From Ochrobactrum quorumnocens (GTDB lineage: Bacteria; Pseudomonadota; Alphaproteobacteria; Rhizobiales; Rhizobiaceae): 64,000 nucleotides of DNA. The stretch spans positions 310,001 through 374,000 of the forward strand of contig NZ_CP022603.1 of NCBI RefSeq assembly GCF_002278035.1. Reading direction: 5' to 3'. The notes beneath the pieces were generated by a model. That model was given only the letters and a program-made list of their open reading frames with translations. It was not told where the DNA came from and searched no databases. Below are positions 8,616 to 17,123 of the stretch, piece after piece. Numbering within the stretch: position 1 is the stretch's first letter; each line of letters begins with the position of its first letter. The position numbers were made by a program, and so were the translations under genes.

Positions 8616-9524
8616 TTATTTTTCTTCAGCCAAGGCAGGCGATGGATCGGAAGTGGCAACGGCTGCTGGTCCTTCCACGCCGCGCTGGCGTTCGCGTACA
8701 AACGTGAACAGGCCTGAAATCGTGATCAATATGATGCCAATGAGCATCGGAAGGTCGATATGGTCGTGGAAGATGAAATAGCCAAACAGGATCGCCCAGA
8801 GCATCTGGCTATATTGTGGTGAGGCAATCGCGCTTGCAGGTGCACGATGCGCTGCAAGCATCAGCAGAATGTTGGCAAGCGCCGCAAGCAGGCCATAACC
8901 AGCGAGATAGCCCCACTGAACGGCAGACGGGGGCTGATAACTTGGGATCATAAGCACGCCACAGATCAGGATCGGTCCGACAAGCCCGGCCGTATAAAGC
9001 GAGATGCGCTTTTCCTTTTTGCCCATGGCGCGGAAAATGATGATGCTGAATGCGCCGCCCAAGCCTGCGCCGAGTGCACCCAGATGACCAATAGACAATT
9101 CACGAAAGCCCGGACGCAAAACAACCATAACGCCGATAAAGCCGATCACGACCGCTGACCATCGACGCCAGCCAACCTGCTCTTTGAGGAAAATCACCGA
9201 GAGTATCGTCACAAATGCCGGGAGCAGGAAGATAAGCGCAAAAGCTTCGGCCATAGAAAGATGCGTGAAGGCTACGACACTGCCAATGACACCCATTGCA
9301 GCGGTGAGTGTACGAAGTAACCAGAGCTTTATATTTGTGGTTCGAAACATATCGAGCCACTGATCTTCGGGTTTCTTGACAAAGGGTATGGCAAGAGAGC
9401 CCAGAACAGCACCATAAAAGGCGATTTCATAGGGCGATAGCGTGCCGTCGAGAAACTTGACGCAGGCGTCGCTTACAGCGAATGCAGCATAGGACGCAAA
9501 CGCGAGGAAAATACCGTAAAGCAT
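8616..9524 (-). CDS. DMT-superfamily (EamA) transporter
   Basis: A 302-residue inner-membrane protein built from two EamA repeats (about residues 5-135 and 150-280), each with five predicted hydrophobic helices. Family members export metabolites or amino acids, or import compounds such as purines or carnitine. The C-terminal ~25 residues are cytosolic and low complexity. An ATG starts the protein without a strong ribosome site. It is separated from the next gene by a hairpin and is probably its own unit. Substrate unknown. Confidence 0.85.
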   Translation of the reverse strand: MLYGIFLAFASYAAFAVSDACVKFLDGTLSPYEIAFYGAVLGSLAIPFVKKPEDQWLDMFRTTNIKLWLLRTLTAAMGVIGSVVAFTHLSMAEAFALIFLLPAFVTILSVIFLKEQVGWRRWSAVVIGFIGVMVVLRPGFRELSIGHLGALGAGLGGAFSIIIFRAMGKKEKRISLYTAGLVGPILICGVLMIPSYQPPSAVQWGYLAGYGLLAALANILLMLAAHRAPASAIASPQYSQMLWAILFGYFIFHDHIDLPMLIGIILITISGLFTFVRERQRGVEGPAAVATSDPSPALAEEK

Positions 9525-9630
9525 GGTGGTGTCCGCAATGGGCTAGAGATAATCTCCTCCGCTGACCGGATTAATCGATTAAAGCCGGTTTTGCAAAAGG
9601 CAATTTTATAAAATTCAAAATAATGACCGG

Positions 9631-9661
9631 CCGCAATCCCCTACGACGTAGGCGATTGCGG
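9631..9661. other. Strong hairpin upstream of the DUF1127 gene
   Basis: CCGCAATC and GATTGCGG close a stem that continues through CCTAC/GTAGG with one mismatch around a 3-nt loop. It is followed on the plus strand by CGTTTTC, a short T-run. It could be a terminator of a short upstream RNA or part of the untranslated leader of the small protein. Confidence 0.5.
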
Positions 9662-9773
9662 CGTTTTCAAGAAGGCGAGCTCCATCGAAAACGCATGCCT
9701 CATTTGCAATCATATCCGTGGTGGAATTTTGTGCAAAAGACTATTTAACAGGCATCCAACGAGGAGAAAAGAA

Positions 9774-9911
9774 ATGAACATTCGTCAGAAATTCCAGCAG
9801 TACGTTTCCCGCCGTCGCGCAATGCGTGAACTGGGTGCAATGGACGACCATCTTCTTGCCGATATCGGCGTTTCGCGTTCGCAGATCCAGAGCGCAGTTT
9901 TCGGTAAGTAA
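9774..9911 (+). CDS. DUF1127 small basic protein
   Basis: A 45-residue, Arg-rich cytosolic protein with the whole DUF1127 pattern: YVSRRRAMRELGAMDDHLLADIGVSRSQIQSAV. Start MNIRQK was chosen because GAGGAG lies 8 nt upstream; the longer frame adds only residues encoded by leader DNA. DUF1127 proteins in alphaproteobacteria are short, often abundant, and have been linked to RNA turnover and phosphate or stress physiology; the role here is inferred only from the family. It is monocistronic, with a hairpin upstream and an intrinsic terminator downstream. Confidence 0.88.
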   Translation: MNIRQKFQQYVSRRRAMRELGAMDDHLLADIGVSRSQIQSAVFGK

Positions 9912-9969
9912 TCACTGATGGCGCGGCTGATAATTAATCGCCCCGAAAGTGAAACTGAAATAAAATAAC

Positions 9970-10008
9970 AAAGCGTCGGTACTCCAGTCCCGGCGCTTTT
10001 GTTTTTTA
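9970..10008 (+). terminator. Intrinsic terminator of the DUF1127 gene
   Basis: AAAGCGTCGG pairs with CCGGCGCTTT (one G-U pair) across a 10-nt loop, followed by TGTTTTTT. It lies ~60 nt after the stop codon. Confidence 0.85.
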
Positions 10009-10433
10009 TATGTATATTGTAAATTTATTCTATCGGTCGCTCATTTTGAACGCCTAGGAAATTTCATAAGATATCTGCTATCTGCAAGTGGTGTCATATT
10101 TATTCGCGCCCGACAGCGATTCCATCCAATGAGACAAAACGATATTCTATTTGGGACATCTGCCACTTGAGTGGAAGGTGGCTGAAGGAGTATTGATGTG
10201 ATGCGGGGGCTGGCGATGAAGATGGGTCTGTGAATAGTTATTACTGCTAACTCACCTGTCTTCATTGCCGCCAATTTATTGAGTCTTTCATGACCGAAAG
10301 TTATTTTAACTGTTAATGTGAAGCATAATTGCATTTTGTTTTATTGCCGAACATTCACTCTGACTGATTATATGCCTTGCGTGTCGGGCGGTCACACGGT
10401 TATGTGGCTGCCCGACGGCACAAGGACCTCACC
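10009..10433. other. Intergenic stretch without a convincing gene
   Basis: AT-rich DNA between the DUF1127 terminator and the DUF2938 gene. A 97-codon minus-strand frame exists but has no ribosome site, no recognisable domain and mixed composition. It probably contains the promoter of the following gene; I can define no element. Confidence 0.5.
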
Positions 10434-10922
10434 ATGCTCAATCTCATCATAAATGGAACTTTGATCGGCTTAGGCGCGACGATCATTATGGACATCTGGG
10501 CATTGGTTCTTACGCAATTTCCGGGGCAGTCTCGCCCAAATTGGGGCCTTGTGGGTCGCTGGTTCTGGCATTTACGAAAAGGCCAGATATTTCATGATGA
10601 TATTGCGGCTTCAAAACCCTATGCGCATGAAGTTGCCTTGGGTTGGATCGGTCACTATGCGGTTGGCATTCTCTACGGCATTATATTTGCGCTTTACGGC
10701 GGCGCGGCATGGTTTGCGAATCCAATTTTCCTTCCCGTCTGGATATTCGGTATCCTGACCGTGGCAGCAGGCTGGTTTCTTTTGCAACCAGGCCTGGGAA
10801 TCGGCTGGGCAGCATCGCGTTTGCCAAATGCCGGAAATGTCCGTATTCTCAATCTCGTCGCTCATACATTTTTTGCCCTTGGCATGTATGGCACAGGTAT
10901 TATTCTGAAAACATTAGCTTAA
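10434..10922 (+). CDS. DUF2938 membrane protein
   Basis: A 162-residue inner-membrane protein with four hydrophobic segments. I recognise DUF2938 from the N-terminal GLGATIIMDIWALVL, then NWGLVGRWFWHLRKGQIFHDDI, and HEVALGWIGHYAVGILYG. Function is unknown. Start MLNLII was chosen because AAGGACC lies 8-9 nt upstream and the protein then starts on its first membrane segment. It stands alone, followed by a terminator hairpin. Confidence 0.8.
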   Translation: MLNLIINGTLIGLGATIIMDIWALVLTQFPGQSRPNWGLVGRWFWHLRKGQIFHDDIAASKPYAHEVALGWIGHYAVGILYGIIFALYGGAAWFANPIFLPVWIFGILTVAAGWFLLQPGLGIGWAASRLPNAGNVRILNLVAHTFFALGMYGTGIILKTLA

Positions 10923-11248
10923 TCATATAGATAGGTTTGGTAGCTGTAACTTAGGCAGCTACCATTTTTGAAGCACTTTCAAAAAATAAAGCCCGAATAG
11001 GTGACTGGCGCGCTTTCGAAAGTCAGTCCAAACTAAATCACGTTAATAAACAGGCATTCTTGCGGCAGAACTGTGTTTTTGATCGCGTTGGGTGTATGGG
11101 GAACAAATCCGCTCGCGCAAAATGCGGCTGCGGCTAACAAATACGGCAATCGCAATAGATTGCACCGATCTTATCCAGCTGATCGCAAGCAATTGCCCTC
11201 GGCTGATCATTGGTGCCTTTGAAAGCGAGCTTTTGCCCTGGAGGGATC
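10923..11248 (+). other. Leader region of the purine permease; no gene seen
   Basis: Holds the DUF2938 terminator at its start. I looked for a purine riboswitch ahead of the permease and did not find the conserved loop and junction sequences. No convincing coding frame is present. Confidence 0.45.
10939..10969 (+). terminator. Terminator of the DUF2938 gene
   Basis: GGTAGCTG and CAGCTACC flank a 9-nt loop, followed by ATTTTTG, 17 nt after the stop codon. Confidence 0.8.
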
Positions 11249-12541
11249 ATGCTGGAAAAGCTGTTCAAATTGCAGGAACATGGCACGTCGGTGAGAACGG
11301 AAGTCATCGCTGGTGTGACGACCTTCCTGACGATGTCTTACATTATCTTCGTCAACCCTGATATTCTGTCTACAACAGGCATGGATCGCAACGCAGTCTT
11401 CGTTGCTACATGTCTTGCGGCAGCATTGGGCTCGATTGTCATGGCGCTCGTGGCCAACTGGCCAATTGGCATGGCACCAGGCATGGGCCTCAATGCCTTC
11501 TTCGCCTTTACCGTTGTCGGTGCTATGGGCTTCTCATGGCAACAAGCACTCGGTGCGGTCTTCATTTCCGGCATTATCTTCCTGTTCCTGACGGTAACGG
11601 GTATCCGGCGTTGGCTGGTCGAGGGCATTCCGCATTCGTTGCGTAGCGCGATTGCTGCCGGTATCGGCATGTTCCTAGCCCTGATTGGGTTGAAGAGCGC
11701 AGGCGTCGTCGTTGACAATCCAGCAACGCTCGTAGGTCTTGGTGACTTGCGTGAATCTGGTCCTCTTCTCGCTATCGGTGGCTTCTTTATCATCGCAGCT
11801 CTTGATGCGCTCAAGGTTCGCGGTGCGATCCTGATCGGTATCCTTGTTGTCACCATCGCATCGATATCGCTGGGCATCACCCAGTTTGGCGGCGTGTTCT
11901 CCGCCCCTCCAAGTCTTGCGCCAACCTTCCTGCAGCTCGACATCATGGGAGCGCTGCACACCGGTATCCTGCACGTCATTCTGGTTTTTGTCCTGGTTGA
12001 AGTGTTTGATGCGACGGGCACGCTGATTGGCGTTGCCAAACGTGGCGGCCTGATCGAACCAGGCAAGCCAAACCGTCTTGGTAAGGCTTTGTTCGCAGAC
12101 AGCACGGCAATTCTTGGTGGCTCGCTGCTGGGCACGTCTTCAACGACAGCTTACGTCGAAAGCGCTTCGGGCGTTCAGGCCGGTGGTCGTACAGGTCTGA
12201 CGGCGCTTGTTGTTGCTCTGCTGTTCCTCGCGGCGCTCTTCATTTCGCCACTGGCTGGTTCCGTACCTGCCTATGCAACAGCGCCAGCGCTCGTTTATGT
12301 CGCTTGCCTGATGATGCGTGAATTGTCGGAAATCAAGTGGGATGAAATCACGGAAGCAGCACCAGCAGCTCTTACCGCGCTTTCAATTCCTTTCACCTAC
12401 TCGATCGCAAACGGTCTTGCTTTTGGCTTCATCAGCTATGTTGTCCTGAAGGCTGTAACCGGCAAAGCGCGTGAGGTGCACTTGGCGACTTGGATCGTGG
12501 CGGCATTGTTCGTGATCCGCTTCGCATTCTTCCCAGAATAA
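11249..12541 (+). CDS. NCS2/AzgA-family purine permease
   Basis: Proton-coupled inner-membrane transporter for guanine, hypoxanthine or adenine by family. It has 430 residues and about 13 hydrophobic helices. Diagnostic segments are the N-terminal RTEVIAGVTTFLTMSYIIFVNP, APGMGLNAFFAF, the substrate-site GTLIGVAKRGGL region and GTSSTTAYVESASG. Start MLEKLF follows GGAGGG by 3-8 nt; an upstream in-frame ATG would add 13 residues lacking a ribosome site. A zinc deaminase follows beyond a terminator and a repeat, and an adenine deaminase lies 14 kb away, suggesting purine salvage. Confidence 0.9.
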   Translation: MLEKLFKLQEHGTSVRTEVIAGVTTFLTMSYIIFVNPDILSTTGMDRNAVFVATCLAAALGSIVMALVANWPIGMAPGMGLNAFFAFTVVGAMGFSWQQALGAVFISGIIFLFLTVTGIRRWLVEGIPHSLRSAIAAGIGMFLALIGLKSAGVVVDNPATLVGLGDLRESGPLLAIGGFFIIAALDALKVRGAILIGILVVTIASISLGITQFGGVFSAPPSLAPTFLQLDIMGALHTGILHVILVFVLVEVFDATGTLIGVAKRGGLIEPGKPNRLGKALFADSTAILGGSLLGTSSTTAYVESASGVQAGGRTGLTALVVALLFLAALFISPLAGSVPAYATAPALVYVACLMMRELSEIKWDEITEAAPAALTALSIPFTYSIANGLAFGFISYVVLKAVTGKAREVHLATWIVAALFVIRFAFFPE

Positions 12542-12545
12542 CAAC

Positions 12546-12574
12546 AAACGCCGGGGCAACACCCCGGCGTTTTT
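12546..12574 (+). terminator. Intrinsic terminator of the purine permease gene
   Basis: AACGCCGGGG and CCCCGGCGTT flank CAACA, followed directly by a T-run. Very strong. Confidence 0.92.
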
Positions 12575-12593
12575 CTTGGTGCATTATCTGGAA

Positions 12594-12692
12594 CACATCC
12601 CCAAAAAGTGGGAACCGGTTTTCGAAATGAGATGTGCACAAAAACAAAGATATACAGCATTTCCAACGATTCATCTTAAACAGGAAATGCTC
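12594..12692 (+). repeat. Palindromic intergenic repeat, copy 1
   Basis: About 100 bp sharing its order of blocks with copies at 13318, 56429 and 58115 (those three in the opposite orientation): CAAAAAGTGGGAACCGGTTTT, then an A-rich ACAAAAACAAAGATA block, then a small hairpin with AGCATTTCC/GGAAATGCT arms. The terminal TAGAGC is eroded here. It lies between the permease terminator and the deaminase gene. Confidence 0.7.
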
Positions 12693-12720
12693 CAGTCTAC
12701 CTTATTTGGGAGTTAAGGGC

Positions 12721-13320
12721 ATGACACCGGAAGAATTGAAATTGCTCGAGAAGCTTTTTGATGTCATCGAGCAAGACATTATTCCCCTGACGGAGCAGGG
12801 CGTTGCAGATGGCAACAAGGTTTTCGGGGCAGCATTATTGCGCAAGTCTGATTTGTCTCTTGTACTTGCTGAAACCAACAACGAGACCGAGAATCCGCTC
12901 TGGCACGGTGAAGTGCATACGTTGAAGCGCTTCTATGAAATGCCGGAGCAGGGGCGCCCGGATACGAAGAGTATGGTTTTTCTGTCAACGCACGAGCCTT
13001 GCTCCATGTGCCTTTCGGCAATTACCTGGAGCGGCTTTGATAATTTCTATTATCTGTTCAGTCATGAGGATTCCCGCGACGCGTTTTCGATCCCACACGA
13101 TCTGAAAATACTCAAAGAAGTCTTCACTCTAGAACCAGGCGGCTATAACCGCGACAATAGCTTCTGGCACAGCCATTCGATCCCCAAAATGGTGGCTTCG
13201 CTGCCCGAGCCGGATCGTTCCCGCTTTGAAAAGCGACTTGATGCCATTCGCGCCAAATATGACGCGATGTCTGGTGCCTACCAGTCTTCAAAAGTCGGAA
13301 ATGCCATTCCATTGAATTAG
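12721..13320 (+). CDS. CMP/dCMP-type zinc deaminase (cytidine/guanine deaminase family)
   Basis: Zinc-dependent hydrolytic deaminase of 199 residues. The zinc site is visible as H62-x-E64 (WHGEVHTLK) and P93-C94-x-x-C97 (HEPCSMC). The C-terminal half (FWHSHSIPKMVASLP) is longer than in simple guanine deaminases, so the substrate is uncertain; a purine or pyrimidine base or nucleoside is likely. Start ATG is preceded by GGGAG and AAGGG; a longer frame would translate the repeat. Its TAG stop is the first three bases of the next repeat. Neighbouring a purine permease, purine salvage is the best guess. Confidence 0.82.
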   Translation: MTPEELKLLEKLFDVIEQDIIPLTEQGVADGNKVFGAALLRKSDLSLVLAETNNETENPLWHGEVHTLKRFYEMPEQGRPDTKSMVFLSTHEPCSMCLSAITWSGFDNFYYLFSHEDSRDAFSIPHDLKILKEVFTLEPGGYNRDNSFWHSHSIPKMVASLPEPDRSRFEKRLDAIRAKYDAMSGAYQSSKVGNAIPLN

Positions 13321-13421
13321 AGCGCGTTTCGATCTGATTGGATCAGATCGGCGCTCTAATTATCTGTTTTAACGCGCATCTTTGTCCGAAAACCGTTTCA
13401 CACTTTTCGGGATGCGCTCTA
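13318..13421 (-). repeat. Palindromic intergenic repeat, copy 2
   Basis: 104 bp bounded by TAGAGCGC and its inverted copy GCGCTCTA. It contains the small hairpin ATCTGATTGGATCAGAT, a GTTTTAACGCGCATC block, and AAACCGTTTCACACTTTT, which is the reverse-complement order of copy 1. The left end supplies the stop codon of the deaminase gene. Confidence 0.85.
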
Positions 13422-13423
13422 AA

Positions 13424-13461
13424 TCAAAGGCCGCATATCAAAAATGATATGCGGCCTTTGA
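13424..13461. terminator. Long perfect hairpin terminator
   Basis: A 17-bp perfect stem (TCAAAGGCCGCATATCA and its inverse) with an AAAA loop begins 2 nt after the FAH gene stop on the minus strand, and also closes the deaminase side. A short T-rich tail follows on both strands. Confidence 0.8.
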
Positions 13462-13463
13462 CT

Positions 13464-14633
13464 TTAGATCTTGTCGAGTAGGTTGCGCTTCTGCAAGTTC
13501 TGGATCAGCGCACGAATGCCAAACGTCCATTCTGCGCAATTATCGGTGCGATCCACCCAATTGACCAGACGCCCAAGCTTTGGTGTCGAAATGTCTACCT
13601 TGTCACCAATTTCATGGGTAAAGCCCTGACCCGCGCCACGACGGTCTTTGACCGGCGCAAACATGGTGCCGAGGAAAAGAACAGCGCCGTCTGGATATTG
13701 ATGATTACGGTTCATCATCTGTCCGGCAAGATTTTCGGGGTCGCGGCTGATTGCTTCCATCGGGCTTTCGCCGGTCATCTCAAAACCATCGGTGCCGTTT
13801 ACATTCAGCGAAAGCTTGAGCTTGCGCAGGACGTCCATGGTGAAGTCGCCGTCAAACAGTCGGATGAACGGACCAATTGCGCAAGATGCGTTGTTATCCT
13901 TGGCTTTGCCAAGCAGCAATGCAGAACGTCCTTCGACGTCGCGCAGATTGACGTCATTTCCGAGCGTTGCACCAACGATACGGCCATCAGAAGCGACAGC
14001 CAGAACAACTTCCGGTTCTGGATTATTCCACTGAGAAATTGGCAGAATGCCAACGGTCGCGCCACAGCCGACTGCAGACATTGGCTGTGACTTTGTGAAA
14101 ATTTCAGCGTCCGGGCCAATGCCAACTTCCAGATACTGCGACCACAGGCCCATTTCCTGAAGCAATGCTTTGACTTGTGCCGCTTTTTCGGAGCCTGCAG
14201 CAACACCGCGCAAGCTGTCACCGATCACCGGTGCCAGACGATCGCGCACTTCGCGAGCACGGCTTGGATCGCCCTTGGCCTGTTCTTCGATTACCCGCTC
14301 AAGCATGCTGTCAGCGAAGGTTACGCCTGCGGCCTTGATCGACTGCAGATCAATTGGCGCAAGCAATTCACCCTTTTCGCCGGAAAGATAGTCGTCAAGC
14401 GCGCCGAGATCAGCAAATCGGCTTACTTCTTTCAACTCGCCAACCAACTCCTTACGCTCCAGCAAACCTGAGACGGTTGCAGAAATGTTTGAAAGATTAT
14501 GCACACGGCCGTTTGCGATCAATACGGGGCAGGGACCATTTTCTGCCTTCGACCATACACGTCCGATGAGCACTGCCGAAGCGTTGTCTTCTGGCAGGAT
14601 GACGGACGAGTTCAGAGTATGCTTGTCTTGCAC
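13464..14633 (-). CDS. Fumarylacetoacetate hydrolase (FAH) family protein
   Basis: A 389-residue FAH-superfamily enzyme. The core of the C-terminal half carries the metal-binding and fold segments (EPEVVLAVASDGRIVGATLGNDVNLRD, GPFIRLFD, LFLGTMFAP, GDKVDISTPKLG). Members cleave or hydrate acylpyruvates and 2-keto-3-deoxy sugar acids; several with this length act in sugar-acid pathways, but the substrate cannot be fixed. I chose the GTG start at VQDKHT because CCGGGAGGA lies 6-8 nt upstream; the upstream ATG has none. It is divergent from the FAD-linked oxidase/FadR/gluconokinase unit, with which it may share a regulator. Confidence 0.82.
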   Translation of the reverse strand: MQDKHTLNSSVILPEDNASAVLIGRVWSKAENGPCPVLIANGRVHNLSNISATVSGLLERKELVGELKEVSRFADLGALDDYLSGEKGELLAPIDLQSIKAAGVTFADSMLERVIEEQAKGDPSRAREVRDRLAPVIGDSLRGVAAGSEKAAQVKALLQEMGLWSQYLEVGIGPDAEIFTKSQPMSAVGCGATVGILPISQWNNPEPEVVLAVASDGRIVGATLGNDVNLRDVEGRSALLLGKAKDNNASCAIGPFIRLFDGDFTMDVLRKLKLSLNVNGTDGFEMTGESPMEAISRDPENLAGQMMNRNHQYPDGAVLFLGTMFAPVKDRRGAGQGFTHEIGDKVDISTPKLGRLVNWVDRTDNCAEWTFGIRALIQNLQKRNLLDKI

Positions 14634-14776
14634 GGATATTCCTCCCGGTTTGTTCAGTTCAAGATGTGAATGATTGGATTTGCTGAATGAAGGCGTGATG
14701 TTCAAATCAAATGCTGGCCGCTTTTGGCCACGCTGAAAACATCACAATCTAATTCCTCCAAGATTATATTGTTGGG

Positions 14777-14787
14777 TTGTCTGATAA
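14777..14787. promoter_or_regulatory. Candidate FadR/GntR-family operator
   Basis: TTGTCTGATAA fits the FCD-regulator pattern TNGTNNNACNA with one mismatch. It lies in the 293-bp region between the divergent FAH and FAD-oxidase genes, the place where the FadR-type protein encoded at 16411 would act. Short and unproven. Confidence 0.35.
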
Positions 14788-14926
14788 CTATATATTCAAT
14801 GGTTGAAAACTCTTTTATGCGTCGAGCGCCAGAATTGGAATGAAATAGCATGCCGTGCAGCTGATGTTCGCATAGATCAGAGATTTATGATGGCACAGGT
14901 CATGATCGTATGGCTTGAGGTTTAAA

Positions 14927-16369
14927 ATGCGAGAATCGTTCAATATGAATACTGACCGGCAAGCAGCACTGAAACAGGCGCTCGGATTGGATATGGTGCT
15001 GACCGATCCAGAGGCGATGCCGCGTTATTGCCGCGACTTTCCTGGCGATGTGGAGAATGCCGCCGTAGCCATTTTGCGGCCGCGTAACACAGAAGAGGTC
15101 TCGCAAGCTGTCAAAACGTGCCGCTTGCTTGGTCTTGGCATTATTCCGCAAGGTGGCAACACAGGTTTGGTGCAGGGCGGGGTTCCCGATGGTCAAAGCG
15201 CTGTTGTTATACTGAGCCTTGAACGGATGAACCGCATCCGGCAAGTCGATCCCGACGATTTTTCGGCGATTGTAGACGCTGGCTGCATTCTCCTTGAAAT
15301 GAAAACGCAACTCGCCGCACAGGGCATGTTCTTTCCGCTTTCATTGGGCGCACAGGGAAGTTGCCGGATTGGCGGTAACGTCAGTACCAATGCCGGCGGT
15401 GTCAACGTTCTCCGCTACGGAATGACCCGAGAACTGGTGCTGGGTCTTGAAGTGGTAATGCCTGATGGAGCCATCTTTAATGGGCTTTCCACTTTGCGGA
15501 AAGACAATCGCGGAATTGATCTTAAGCAACTGTTTATCGGTGCTGAAGGCATTTTCGGGATTGTCACCGCTGTTGCAATAAAGCTGATGCCTTTGCCCGA
15601 CAAGATTGAAACTGCAATGCTTGGGCTCAATTCGCTGGAAGATGCAATTGCGCTTTATCGTCGTGCGCGCATTCAGTGTTGTGATCTGATGTCAGCGTTC
15701 GAGTTTATGCCACCAATGGCATTTACCCTCGCACAAGAGGCAATACCTGACCTCGTAGCGCCTTTAGGGCAATATCCGGCCTATGTATTGATGGAAATAT
15801 CAGGCTCTGGTCTGGTCGATACAGCGGCACTCATGGAAGCCTTTTTGGGCGAAGCTTTGGAAAGCGGTCTTGTGCTCGATGGCACGATAGCTTCTTCACG
15901 CATGCAAGCACAAAATCTCTGGCAGTTTCGCGAAGGGATGAATGAGGGGCAGGCGCTCCGCGGCAAGCATTTGCGCACAGATATATCTGTACCGCTCTCA
16001 AAGTTGGCCGCATTTGTGGCCGAGGCTGAGGCTGAACTGGCGGGAGCTCTGCCGGATTGTTTGGCTATTTCTTATGGGCATGTTGGGGACGGGAATGTGC
16101 ACCTCAACGTCATTCCACCTAGCGATTTGGATATTGCGAGCAAGGACAAGAACATCAAACTTGCCAAGCAAACCATCAACGGGGTGCTTGATCGCTATGC
16201 CGGTAGCATTAGCGCGGAACATGGCATTGGTCGTCTAAAGCGGGAGGATTTCGAGAACCGTCTTGATCCTGTACGCAAAGCGCTTCTAACCCGCCTGAAA
16301 CACGTTCTTGATCCCGATGCGATCATGAACCCTGGGTGCCAGCTTTCGCTTGACTCGGGCAAAAACTGA
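14927..16369 (+). CDS. FAD-linked oxidase (GlcD/D-2-hydroxyacid dehydrogenase type)
   Basis: A 480-residue flavoenzyme with an N-terminal PCMH-type FAD domain (IIPQGGNTGLVQGGVPDG, SCRIGGNVSTNAGGVNVLRYG) and a C-terminal FAD-oxidase_C domain (YGHVGDGNVHLNV, SAEHGIGRLKR). Such enzymes oxidise D-lactate, glycolate, D-2-hydroxyglutarate or related D-2-hydroxyacids. The histidines of YGHVGDGNVH and SAEHG are the metal/active-site positions of the family. Start MRESFN follows TTGAGG by 6 nt. It heads an apparent operon with a FadR regulator and gluconokinase; a sugar-derived hydroxyacid is a reasonable guess. Confidence 0.87.
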   Translation: MRESFNMNTDRQAALKQALGLDMVLTDPEAMPRYCRDFPGDVENAAVAILRPRNTEEVSQAVKTCRLLGLGIIPQGGNTGLVQGGVPDGQSAVVILSLERMNRIRQVDPDDFSAIVDAGCILLEMKTQLAAQGMFFPLSLGAQGSCRIGGNVSTNAGGVNVLRYGMTRELVLGLEVVMPDGAIFNGLSTLRKDNRGIDLKQLFIGAEGIFGIVTAVAIKLMPLPDKIETAMLGLNSLEDAIALYRRARIQCCDLMSAFEFMPPMAFTLAQEAIPDLVAPLGQYPAYVLMEISGSGLVDTAALMEAFLGEALESGLVLDGTIASSRMQAQNLWQFREGMNEGQALRGKHLRTDISVPLSKLAAFVAEAEAELAGALPDCLAISYGHVGDGNVHLNVIPPSDLDIASKDKNIKLAKQTINGVLDRYAGSISAEHGIGRLKREDFENRLDPVRKALLTRLKHVLDPDAIMNPGCQLSLDSGKN

Positions 16370-16410
16370 CGACAAATCAGTGGCAGAGGATATACAGGGA
16401 GGAGCAGGAC

Positions 16411-17118
16411 GTGTTCGGTGAAATTAGACGCAACGAGCAGCTACCCGCCCGCATTGCTTCTGAAATTGTGCGCCAGATTACAGAAGGTAGTTTTCTGCCT
16501 GGGCATAAATTACCCACCGAGCACAATCTCGCACAAAGCTTTGGCGTCAGCCGTTCCGTTATCCGCGAAGCAATTGCTCAGCTGCGCAATGAGGGGCTGA
16601 TCGAAACTCGGCAGGGCGTTGGAGCTTTTGTCACCGAGCCAGATCGTCGTCATGCAATCCGCATCGAACCAGAAACACTTGCTGATCGAGATCATTTCCA
16701 AAGCCTATTTCAATTGCGTATGGCTCTTGAGATTGAAGCGGCTGGCCTTGCTGCTGTGCATCACACAGCTGAGGATATGTGCAAACTCGATGAAGCGCTG
16801 TCAGCGATGAACGGAACAGAAAAATGGACGGATGAGGGAATTTCTGCCGATCTGACATTTCATCGCGCGCTTGCAGCTGCAACGCATAATGAATATTTCC
16901 CGCTCGTTTTAGGCTTCATTGCAGAGCGGATAAGTCAGGCAATTCGGGCGGCCCGCGCCCGCGCTGTGCTTGAAGAGATCGTCGAAATCACCATTGCAGA
17001 GCATACTGCTATTCGAGACGCGATTGCGCTGCGTGATCCCCTGAAGGCGCGCGAAGTCATGCGGAACCACGTCGTTGGTGCGGCAAGTCGCGTTAATCTT
17101 CAGCTCGAAACATTTTAA
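16411..17118 (+). CDS. FadR-subfamily GntR transcriptional regulator
   Basis: A 235-residue DNA-binding protein with an N-terminal winged helix (KLPTEHNLAQSFGVSRSVIREAIAQLRNEGLIETRQGVGAFV, residues ~30-72) and a C-terminal all-helical FCD ligand domain. The FCD domain has the metal-site histidines expected in helices (TFHRALAAATHN, EHTAIRDAI, RNHVVGA). GTG start is strongly supported by GGGAGGAG. It lies 41 nt after the FAD-oxidase gene and 5 nt before gluconokinase, so it probably regulates this catabolic operon in response to an organic acid. Confidence 0.9.
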   Translation: MFGEIRRNEQLPARIASEIVRQITEGSFLPGHKLPTEHNLAQSFGVSRSVIREAIAQLRNEGLIETRQGVGAFVTEPDRRHAIRIEPETLADRDHFQSLFQLRMALEIEAAGLAAVHHTAEDMCKLDEALSAMNGTEKWTDEGISADLTFHRALAAATHNEYFPLVLGFIAERISQAIRAARARAVLEEIVEITIAEHTAIRDAIALRDPLKAREVMRNHVVGAASRVNLQLETF

Positions 17119-17123
17119 GGAAA

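Noticed and set aside
10041..10334. 97-codon minus-strand frame before the DUF2938 gene
   Set aside because: No ribosome site, no recognisable domain, and composition like random AT-rich intergenic DNA.
10923..11248. Purine riboswitch before the permease
   Set aside because: I could not find the conserved junction and loop sequences; no supporting fold was seen.
11338..12135. 265-codon minus-strand frame opposite the purine permease
   Set aside because: Antisense shadow of a strongly supported permease; Pro/Arg/Ala-rich translation without family features.
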